Below, one piece after another: positions 1 through 5,285 of a stretch of 5,298 nucleotides of DNA (positions within the stretch are counted from its first letter, which is position 1; each line of letters begins with the position of its first letter). The DNA is taken from NCBI GenBank assembly GCA_004298725.1, contig SCQA01000217.1, positions 1 through 5,298 on the forward strand, written 5' to 3'. This DNA is from a bacterium (GTDB lineage: Bacteria > Desulfobacterota > GWC2-55-46). The translations under genes and the position numbers were made by a program. The notes under the pieces are model-generated. The model was not told where the DNA came from. It did no database searches and was given only the letters and a program-made list of their open reading frames with translations.

Positions 1-13
1 GCTCTTCCGATCT
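1..13. other. Residual Illumina adapter, left end
   Basis: The first 13 bases, GCTCTTCCGATCT, are the 3' end of the standard Illumina TruSeq adapters and not genomic sequence. The reverse complement of the same 13-mer closes the window, giving the layout adapter, insert, adapter. Genomic sequence therefore begins at base 14, and the minus-strand gene reading into this end is truncated by the contig edge, not by a natural stop. Confidence 0.97.
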
Positions 14-920
14 CTCCAGGCTGATAAGGCGGCGGCGCGGGGCCGTCGTCGCCGTTCTCCTCAAAACTTATGCGATAATGCCGCGCTGATTCCGCCAGCA
101 TATTGTATATAGCTTGACTGCCGAAGTCGTCGTCATAGGTCTTGGCGTCCATATGATTTTCCACCAGATGATGGCGTTGCCAATGCGTGCGAAAAGGGCC
201 GCCGCTTTTTTCATTGACATACGGATGGCCGGTTACGTCCGAGCCGACGTGCGTCATATAACCCAGCGCGTAGGCCTTCAGTTTTTCCGCCTTTTCCCGG
301 TCAACGTCACTCGACGCGACGGCTTCAGCCTCCAACGCCAGCCTCCAGAGATTGCGCGCGAATTGACTTGTAAAACGGTAATGCAACATGTCGTTCCAAA
401 AAAAATCCTGATTATCGTAACCCTTGTTCAGCCCCAAAGAAAATAGCCCCCACCAGTCGTAGGCTTGTTCAGCCAGATTGATAAGGGCGTTGGTCACAAG
501 CGACACAAGCTCGCCTAAAATTTCGCTTACCGTAGTACTGAGGTCTCCGGTCAGCCTGCTGATGGCTTCGTCAAGGTCTTGCGAGATTGGACCGAGATAA
601 CGCTCGTATTTTTCAATAAACGGCTCCAGCGCCTCGTAAAACTCGAATACAAAATCCGTAACGCCTATAAGCGGATTTGCAATAGGAATACGCATACCAG
701 CAACGCACACGGAACGAAAATCAGGGAGTAGCGCAAAAAAGTCCGGCCCGACGGCGCCGAATGCGAAGTAGCTCGGATATTTTTTAGCGAGATCGGCTAC
801 CTCCTTGGGAGTAGGACCGGCGTAATTAGGCAGATGAGTACCGGCGTTCCATTCATTCAAATCCTGAAGATAATCGGCAACGCGGTCCGCGATGGCGATA
901 TGCAAGGATGAACCAGGCAT
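14..920 (-). CDS. Zinc-dependent phospholipase C-like hydrolase (3' truncated)
   Basis: This open frame of 302 codons without a stop runs from ATG at 920 to the adapter junction. The protein resembles the zinc-dependent phospholipase C / S1-P1 nuclease fold, whose members use a three-zinc site to cut phosphodiester bonds. Visible candidate ligands are His7 (start MPGSSLHIAIADRV), Asp60 in GAVGPDFF, the pattern H224-x3-D228-x3-H232 in THVGSDVTGHP, and H250-x3-E254 in RHHLVE. These match in order the His, Asp, HxxxD, His and HxxxE ligands of Bacillus cereus PLC. No signal peptide is visible, so a cytoplasmic location is likely, unlike secreted PLC toxins. Residues about 88-160 form a long, probably helical insertion. 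The visible C-terminal end is acidic then proline-rich (residues 287-302). The start is set by AAGGAGG six bases upstream. The substrate is unknown, and the missing C-terminus leaves the total length open. Confidence 0.83.
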
Positions 921-926
921 GAACTA

Positions 927-933
927 CCTCCTT
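927..933 (-). promoter_or_regulatory. Strong Shine-Dalgarno site of the PLC-like gene
   Basis: On the minus strand AAGGAGG lies six bases before the ATG at 920. It is the best ribosome-binding site in the window and fixes the start codon of the hydrolase gene. It also supports reading this frame as a real gene despite its missing stop. Confidence 0.85.
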
Positions 934-935
934 AT

Positions 936-962
936 GTGCGCCAGAATGCGTCTTCAGCGCAC
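936..962 (-). promoter_or_regulatory. Inverted repeat in the leader of the PLC-like gene
   Basis: A perfect 6-bp inverted repeat, GTGCGC (936-941) and GCGCAC (957-962), encloses a 15-base loop. In the minus-strand transcript it ends two bases before the Shine-Dalgarno site. It could be an RNA hairpin affecting ribosome access or mRNA stability, or an operator for a dimeric regulator. The stem is short and the loop large, so its function is uncertain. Confidence 0.4.
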
Positions 963-1025
963 TCTAAAATTACACGTACAAGCAAGACGCAAAGCGTTTT
1001 TTATTTTTTAATAGAGATAGTTAAG

Positions 1026-1054
1026 TTTTTACCACTTTCACGCAAACATGTCAA
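1026..1054 (-). promoter_or_regulatory. Putative sigma70-type promoter of the PLC-like gene
   Basis: The minus strand carries a perfect -35 hexamer TTGACA (1054-1049), a 17-base spacer and a -10-like TAAAAA (1031-1026; 4 of 6 consensus bases). Transcription would begin near 1019 and give a leader of about 100 bases before the ATG at 920, which includes the 936-962 inverted repeat. The -35 match and spacing are good and the -10 is mediocre. Chance occurrence in AT-rich DNA is possible. Confidence 0.5.
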
Positions 1055-1364
1055 TTTTTTATTTTACTTTCTTTAATTATAAAAAAGCTGATAACGGATT
1101 GAACGCGGAGTTAACGGGCTTGCCATTGTTACGCATTGATTATACGTTTAATAGACATGCTAAAGGAATTATTAAAGCGATTAGCTATTTTTGCTTGATA
1201 TGGCGGGAAAAACTTACGCGGGTATTTATGAACCTTAAACAAAGACAACAATACCGGGTTAAAAACACGGCTACAAAAATTATCACTCAAGCTGAAGAAC
1301 GCACCCTTGAAAAATGACAGTTATCTTACACGGCGAAGTTGACACTGCAAAGACTTATTTCAAA

Positions 1365-2588
1365 TCAAAAAAACATTGACACCAGCATTGCTACAACAAG
1401 AAGCGTCATTATTACTGTTGTCGCCCACGCAAGCGCGTTAAAGAACCTTGAATTCACGTACTCGGACATTAAGTCACGCCTATTAATCAGATACAAAACA
1501 AAGACGAGCACAAACGGCAACATCACTCCGTTTATTACCTGCGAAACCCACATTATGGTTATAAGCGGCGCGCCGGGTATAAGTATTATCAGCACGCCCA
1601 TAACAATAAGCGCGGTGTAAAGCCCTAAAAACTGCGGCGCTTCCTTGAAGTTTCTGTCAACGCCGGCCTCCCAGCCCATGGCCTCGCAGATATAATACGC
1701 CGTGGCAAGAGGCAGTATGCAAGCGGAAAAAAGCGAGGCATTGGCAAGGCCTATGGCGAATAGCGCCGTGGCGTACTTGCCCGCAAACGGCGCGAGCGCA
1801 AGCGCCGCGTCTTCGGCCCCCTGTATCCTTATTCCAGCCTTGAAAAGGGTTGCGCCGCACGCCACTATTATGAAAAACGCCACGACGTTGGTCATAATAG
1901 AGCCGAGTATCACGTCAATGCGCGATGCCCAGTATTGCTTCCGCTTTATCTTCTTTTCAACCACGGCCGATTGCAGATAAAAGAGCATCCACGGGGCTAT
2001 GGTCGTGCCCACAAGGCCCACGAGCATGGATAAATACGACGAATTAAAATGAAGCGACGGCGTTGCGGTTTGCACTAAAACGTCCGTCCAGTCGGGCTTG
2101 GCCATAACGGCGGCAACGATATACGTAAAGTACGCGAGGCAGACCACGAGGAATATGCGCTCAAAAAGCACGTATGTCCCCTTTACCACTAAAAGCCATA
2201 TGAAGACCGCTCCAAGCGGAACCGATACGTACTTGCTTATGCCGAAAAGCTCAAGGCTCGCGGCAAGGCCGGAGAACTCCGCGGCAGTGTTGCCGAGGTC
2301 GGTTAAAAATAAAAAGACCATGAGCCAAAAGGTGATCTTTATGCCGAAGCGCTCCCTTATAAGGTCGGCAAGGCCCTTGCCCGTGACTACGCCCATGCGG
2401 GCGCACATCTCCTGCACGACGACAAGCGCAACGGTAACCGGTATAAGCGTCCAGAGGAATGAATAGCCGTACTGCGCTCCGGCAATGGAGTACGTGGCTA
2501 TGCCGCCGGCGTCGTTATCTATATTGGATGTTATAAGGCCCGGACCTATAACCATTAACGCAATGGCGGCTTTTTTTCTAAAGCTCAT
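1365..2588 (-). CDS. Nramp-fold divalent metal transporter, NRMT (magnesium) type
   Basis: The 407-residue protein is about the normal length for the Nramp family (LeuT fold, 10-11 membrane helices, inner membrane). Helix 1 reads GPGLITSNIDNDAGG (15-29) where manganese/iron transporters have DPGN, so Asp26 is kept but Pro and Asn are replaced by Ala27 and Gly29. Helix 6 reads GTTIAPW (194-200) where the family has GATVMPH, so the metal-binding Met is Ala198 and the His is Trp200. In helix 3 an Asp linked to proton transport aligns with Thr101, while Glu104 is kept. Loss of the soft sulfur ligand and widening of the site are hallmarks of Nramp-related magnesium transporters. The Mg2+ sensor-like gene just upstream supports magnesium, with Mn2+ possible, as substrate. 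The start has AAAGG eight bases upstream, and an in-frame TGA (2609-2607) rules out an earlier start. An assignment to MntH by family name would probably mislead. Family membership is near certain; the substrate is inferred. Confidence 0.92.
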   Translation of the reverse strand: MSFRKKAAIALMVIGPGLITSNIDNDAGGIATYSIAGAQYGYSFLWTLIPVTVALVVVQEMCARMGVVTGKGLADLIRERFGIKITFWLMVFLFLTDLGNTAAEFSGLAASLELFGISKYVSVPLGAVFIWLLVVKGTYVLFERIFLVVCLAYFTYIVAAVMAKPDWTDVLVQTATPSLHFNSSYLSMLVGLVGTTIAPWMLFYLQSAVVEKKIKRKQYWASRIDVILGSIMTNVVAFFIIVACGATLFKAGIRIQGAEDAALALAPFAGKYATALFAIGLANASLFSACILPLATAYYICEAMGWEAGVDRNFKEAPQFLGLYTALIVMGVLIILIPGAPLITIMWVSQVINGVMLPFVLVFVLYLINRRDLMSEYVNSRFFNALAWATTVIMTLLVVAMLVSMFF

Positions 2589-2635
2589 CTTATTGGCCTT
2601 TGAATCTCACCGCAACATTTTGCGCTGAGATTCAT
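2585..2635 (-). CDS. Possible 16-codon leader ORF overlapping the Nramp-like start
   Basis: ATG at 2635 opens a 16-codon frame (starts MNLSAKCCGE) that ends at TGA 2587-2585. Its last sense codon and stop overlap the transporter's ATG (2588-2586) as ATGA, a layout typical of translational coupling. The frame passes through the hairpin at 2602-2633, so a ribosome translating it would melt that structure. Against it, an AGG lies directly against the ATG, too close for a normal Shine-Dalgarno site, and a frame this short can occur by chance. It is recorded as a candidate only. Confidence 0.2.
   Translation of the reverse strand: MNLSAKCCGEIQRPIR
2602..2633 (-). promoter_or_regulatory. Strong hairpin beside the ribosome-binding site of the Nramp-like gene
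   Basis: A 32-base inverted repeat has an outer perfect 8-bp stem GAATCTCA/TGAGATTC (2602-2609 and 2626-2633), a single mismatch (2610/2625), an inner 5-bp stem (2611-2615 and 2620-2624) and a 4-base loop (2616-2619). In the minus-strand transcript it ends directly against AAAGG (2601-2597), the likely Shine-Dalgarno site for the ATG at 2588. No T-tract follows on the minus strand, so it is not a standard intrinsic terminator. Plausible roles are control of translation initiation, an mRNA processing or stability element that uncouples the transporter from the upstream gene, or a regulator-binding operator. Confidence 0.7.
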
Positions 2636-2737
2636 CCTGTTTTTATTGCATGAAATACGCAAAAGCCCTTCCCTCCCCCATAGTGGAGGTAAAAAAACAA
2701 CCAATAACCAAAAAACTTCCTTAATGCCGCGCGGGAT

Positions 2738-4000
2738 TCAACCTGAACGCCTTTTGCCTCTTTTATCGGATGAGAGAAACAAATCAAGTATAGCGTCTAT
2801 GGTAACGGCGCCTATTAGCACGCCGTCTTGGTTTACAACCGGCAGGGCGTAGAGCGAATATTTAAGCATTGTTTCGGCAACGACCTTTTCGTCAACGTCC
2901 GGCGTAACGCTTCTGGGGTCTCCTTCCATGATGTCCGCTATGGCGGCGTCGTGCGAAGCGGTTATAAGCTCCCTTAAAGATACAACGCCCTTTAGCCGCT
3001 CCCCTTCGTCAATCACGTATATGTAATTTACGTCCTGAATCTCTTTCGCGTCCACTTTAAACCTGTCAGTGGCGTCTTTTACCGTTATGCCGGCAGGATA
3101 CGCCACAAACCTGTTCGTCATTATGCCGCCTGCGGTGTCTTCTTCATAACCGAGAAGCTCCTGAATGTTATCGGCGTCTTCCTTTTCAACATTTTCAAGT
3201 ATTTCCTTGGCCCGCGCCGTGGGGAGCTTGTTAAGAACGTCCGCGGCCTCGTTAGGCGGCATCTCTTCAATTATATCCGACGCCCTTTCGGTTTCGATTT
3301 CATTTAAAATTTCAACCTGCATGTCAGGGGCAAGTTCCGAAATAGTCTCCGCCGCGGTTTCCGCGTCAAGGTTCTTTATGAAGTCCGCGCCCTCTTCCCT
3401 TGACACCTGACTTATTATTTCCGCAATGTCCGCCGGATGCAAATCAGATACGTTTTGCCTCGGTATGGTAAGCGTTATGGCCTTAAGCTCCGGCTTCAGG
3501 GGCTGTATGTAATTCCAGCTTATCAGGTTATATGGCAGTTTCGACGTAAAGAGCCTTGAAACTTCTTCCGTCCAATCCTCTATGCCAAGCCTTCTCAGAA
3601 TGCCGCGTATGCCGACGTCAACGGATATAAGCACGGCCTCGTCGCCGTAGCCTTCAAGTTTTATGTCGTTAACGCGCACCACCTTTACGCCGTTTATGTC
3701 AACTATCTGCTTGTCAAGTATGTCACGCACGGCCATAAGGTCGGCCTTGCCGGGCGACGCGGCATTAAGGGCTTCGGCGTAGAGCGTGGTGGAAATTATT
3801 CGCTTATTAAAGATGTTTATCGCGCTCCAATCTATACGCAAAAGCTGTTTTCTCCGCCTGATGATAATTGAATGTATCTTGGGCAGAGGTTCGCCGCGGA
3901 CAACGACTATGTCCCATACCTTGCCGATAGTCCCGCCCTTCGGGTCGAAAACCGGCTTAGCGAGTATATCGCTTATGAAAAGTTCGCCGAAAAGCGCCAT
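2738..4000 (-). CDS. PRC-barrel / MgtE N-domain / CBS-pair protein, putative Mg2+ sensor subunit without a pore
   Basis: The 420-residue soluble protein has three parts. Residues 1-165 hold two PRC-barrel-like units that look duplicated: DILAKPVFDPKG (11-22) and DILDKQIVDING (93-104) align at a constant 82-residue offset, as do later V, D and I. Residues about 185-285 form an MgtE intracellular N domain of acidic helical repeats, with LHPADIAEII, EMPPNEAADVLNKLP and the linker YEEDTAGGIMT, close to MgtE's YPEDSAGRLMT. Residues about 290-350 and 355-410 are two CBS domains. The chain ends in a basic tail exactly where MgtE would enter its membrane pore. In MgtE these domains bind Mg2+ and close the channel at high internal Mg2+. 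Adjacent to an NRMT-type transporter on the same strand, the protein probably senses Mg2+ and regulates that transporter in trans; this is inference. The start has AAAGGCGG upstream, and an in-frame TAA five codons earlier excludes extension. Confidence 0.9.
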   Translation of the reverse strand: MALFGELFISDILAKPVFDPKGGTIGKVWDIVVVRGEPLPKIHSIIIRRRKQLLRIDWSAINIFNKRIISTTLYAEALNAASPGKADLMAVRDILDKQIVDINGVKVVRVNDIKLEGYGDEAVLISVDVGIRGILRRLGIEDWTEEVSRLFTSKLPYNLISWNYIQPLKPELKAITLTIPRQNVSDLHPADIAEIISQVSREEGADFIKNLDAETAAETISELAPDMQVEILNEIETERASDIIEEMPPNEAADVLNKLPTARAKEILENVEKEDADNIQELLGYEEDTAGGIMTNRFVAYPAGITVKDATDRFKVDAKEIQDVNYIYVIDEGERLKGVVSLRELITASHDAAIADIMEGDPRSVTPDVDEKVVAETMLKYSLYALPVVNQDGVLIGAVTIDAILDLFLSSDKRGKRRSG

Positions 4001-4059
4001 GAATTTGCCGCCTTTTTACCCCTTTTTATTCACCATTCACTCTTCGCCGGCGAGCGTCT

Positions 4060-4434
4060 TTATTTACCGTGAGAGCCGCCCTTTTTTGCCTCGCTAAGAC
4101 CGAGCACGAAGACTCCGGTTGCTATGAGTATGGTGCCGAGTATCAGATGAAGCGATATCGGCTCATGCATTAAAAAATGCGACGCTATGGCTATGGTTAT
4201 ATAAAGCACGGACGCGGCTGAAAGCGCTATGGAGAGCCTCGTTGTCTTGAGTATCTGCATCCACGCCACGAACGACACGGCATAAAAACTGTAACCCATT
4301 ACAATAAGGTAATTTACGCCAAGGCCCGTCTCTCTTATCTTCATTGCGCCGAACTTTAGAAATATTTGAGCCGTTGTATCGGACGACACGAGAAGCAACC
4401 AGAAAAACGCCGCCTTAAATCTTCTATAGGCCAT
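4060..4434 (-). CDS. Small four-helix membrane protein of the SMR/EamA (DMT) superfamily
   Basis: The 124-residue protein has four predicted membrane helices (about 8-29, 41-62, 68-87 and 94-113) and a short polar C-terminus, the size and layout of small multidrug resistance-type and ArnE/ArnF-like half transporters that work as dimers. In helix 1, SSDTTAQIFLKFG aligns with the EmrE segment holding its essential Glu14: Asp19 takes the Glu position and Lys27 matches EmrE Lys22, with the same 8-residue spacing. The end of helix 3, the HEPIS turn and the glycine-rich helix 4 also fit EamA-like proteins. It heads a three-gene minus-strand cluster and ends 59 bases before the MgtE-sensor gene. An in-frame TAA two codons before the ATG fixes the start, but the Shine-Dalgarno site is weak. 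The substrate could be a drug, lipid-linked sugar, polyamine or other small molecule; the sequence does not decide. A role in magnesium transport is not shown. Confidence 0.85.
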   Translation of the reverse strand: MAYRRFKAAFFWLLLVSSDTTAQIFLKFGAMKIRETGLGVNYLIVMGYSFYAVSFVAWMQILKTTRLSIALSAASVLYITIAIASHFLMHEPISLHLILGTILIATGVFVLGLSEAKKGGSHGK

Positions 4435-4447
4435 GGCTTAAAACCCG

Positions 4448-4474
4448 TGGACTTCCATTTTTTTCCATTATACT
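4448..4474 (+). promoter_or_regulatory. Putative divergent promoter toward the arginase-like gene
   Basis: On the plus strand TATACT (4469-4474; 5 of 6 consensus bases) overlaps the minus-strand TATAAT, so the core ATTATACTATA is nearly symmetric and could fire in both directions. The nearest -35-like hexamer, TGGACT (4448-4453), matches 4 of 6 bases but its 15-base spacer is short. Transcription would begin near 4481, about 80 bases before the arginase-like start. Confidence 0.35.
4467..4472 (-). promoter_or_regulatory. Perfect -10 element upstream of the three-gene cluster
   Basis: The minus strand carries TATAAT at 4472-4467. Transcription from it would start near 4460, about 26 bases before the ATG at 4434. 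No good -35 hexamer sits 16-18 bases upstream (the best is AAACAG at 4495-4490), so it would be a weak or activator-dependent promoter. It is the best candidate for driving the SMR-like, MgtE-sensor and Nramp-like genes together. Confidence 0.45.
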
Positions 4475-4480
4475 ATATTT

Positions 4481-4582
4481 ATGCGTCTTCTGTTTTCCAA
4501 GCGCGCCAAAAACCGGCAACGGATTATTTTATCTCAAAATGCCGCAGTACCCAAGATAAAAAATGTACAAGGAAAGTTTTAA
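4481..4582 (+). CDS. Possible 33-codon basic small ORF, perhaps leaderless
   Basis: ATG at 4481 opens a 33-codon frame (starts MRLLFSKRAK) that ends at TAA 4580-4582 and overlaps the first 20 bases of the arginase-like gene in another frame. The product would be strongly basic, rich in Lys and Arg with no Asp or Glu. The ATG lies seven bases after the TATACT -10 element, close to the predicted transcription start, so translation could be leaderless. There is no Shine-Dalgarno site and no recognised homology. A chance frame is at least as likely. Confidence 0.2.
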   Translation: MRLLFSKRAKNRQRIILSQNAAVPKIKNVQGKF

Positions 4583-5285
4583 CAAAGCTATGGTGCTTGA
4601 CCTTGACGGCTCGGTTACGCCGCCCTCTGGAGCAGGCAGGCTTGACCTGCGCAAATTTGAGGAGAAGGTACGCTACTGCGCCGCTTTCAAAAGCCTTGCC
4701 GCGCTTACTGCGCCCGTGCTTGGAGCGCTTAAAACCCATCGCGTCTTTTTTCTCGGTAGCGGAGACTTTCACCACCTCAGCTGGCTTATAATTAAATTAC
4801 TGCCAGCGGCGCTTGGCATCGGCAAGGTGCAGGTCGTCGTATTCGACAACCACACTGACAATATGTTCTTTCCCTCAGGCATACACTGCGGCTCGTGGGT
4901 ATACCACGCGAGCAAACTGCCAAACGTCAGCAAAATATCCGTTTACGGAATCGCCTCGCGGGACCTCGAAGGCATAGACCTTTTTCAAAACAGGTTTTCC
5001 GTAATCAAGTCCGGCAAGGTGAAATACCACTGCCTTACACCCGTATCAAAGCTTGCCAAAACGCTAAGCGGCTCAAATATTGACGAAATAACAACAGAAA
5101 GGAAAAATTTGGCTGAAATTATCAGACGCGAAGTTGACGCCTCCGGCGACCCGGTTTATCTATCCATTGACAAAGATGTTTTTGCTCCGTCGGTTGTTAA
5201 GACAACATGGGATCAAGGCAGGCTCGAACAAGGCGAAGTTTTAAAATGCCTGACCGGCGTCGCCGTAAAGGCAGTTGCCGCGGAC
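4563..5285 (+). CDS. Arginase/agmatinase-fold (ureohydrolase) family protein (3' truncated)
   Basis: The frame of 241 codons runs without a stop into the right adapter. The ureohydrolase fold uses two Mn2+ ions to cleave guanidino or related C-N bonds. Its metal motifs are present in order: GSGDFHH (65-71), corresponding to GGDHS with His70 or His71 as ligand; FDNHTDN (94-100), matching DxHxD with Asp95, His97 and Asp99; and LSIDKDVF (200-207), matching SxDxD with Asp203 and Asp205. All six expected ligands are therefore accounted for. The first motif has one extra residue before its His, and the second and third substrate-side loops differ from true arginases, so this is a divergent branch; arginase, agmatinase or formimidoylglutamase activity cannot be assigned. 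The start at 4563 is the first ATG after an in-frame TAA (4557-4559) and lacks a good Shine-Dalgarno site. ATG at 4590 (Met10) is an alternative. Family members are usually near 300 residues, so a C-terminal part is missing. It diverges from the SMR-like gene. Confidence 0.78.

Larger units (their letters stand above)
934..1364. other. AT-rich intergenic region without a convincing gene
   Basis: These roughly 430 bases separate the PLC-like gene from the 3' end of the Nramp-like gene and are visibly richer in A and T than either neighbour. The left part holds the leader and putative promoter of the PLC-like gene. A plus-strand frame at 1048-1317 (89 codons) has no ribosome-binding site and no recognisable family, so it is not called. 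A weak inverted repeat GGTATT/AATACC (1221-1226 and 1250-1255) is present. No clear hairpin plus T-tract terminator was found for the Nramp-like gene. A degraded gene or a small RNA cannot be excluded by eye. Confidence 0.6.

Noticed and set aside
114..446. Plus-strand 110-codon frame
   Set aside because: It lies antisense within the PLC-like gene, whose minus-strand frame shows conserved metal-binding motifs and a strong ribosome-binding site.
984..1008. Plus-strand hairpin (AAGACGC/GCGTTTT with a 3-base loop) followed by a T-rich run, resembling an intrinsic terminator
   Set aside because: No plus-strand gene precedes it for it to terminate. The stem is short and needs a G-U pair, and it lies inside the minus-strand leader of the PLC-like gene.
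1157..1198. 13-codon frame encoding a short amphipathic peptide (starts MLKELLKRLA)
   Set aside because: No Shine-Dalgarno site or promoter, and so short that chance explains it; nothing links it to a toxin or leader-peptide system.
1048..1317. Plus-strand 89-codon frame in the AT-rich gap
   Set aside because: No ribosome-binding site before its ATG, no recognisable domain, and a residue pattern typical of AT-rich noncoding DNA. Its start also overlaps the putative minus-strand -35 element of the PLC-like gene.
1339..1344. TTGACA on the plus strand near the 3' end of the Nramp-like gene, a possible antisense promoter
   Set aside because: No -10 hexamer at 16-18 bases and no plus-strand gene downstream.
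2589..2737. M-box magnesium riboswitch upstream of the transporter
   Set aside because: The 149-base gap is too short to hold a complete M-box plus expression platform comfortably, and I could not recognise its conserved core; only a simple hairpin is evident.
4044..4053. Ten-base palindrome TCGCCGGCGA between the SMR-like and MgtE-sensor genes
   Set aside because: Self-complementary with no loop, short, and without a T-tract; insufficient for a terminator or operator call.
4524..4775. Minus-strand 83-codon frame
   Set aside because: It is antisense to the arginase-like gene, whose plus-strand frame carries all the metal-binding motifs.
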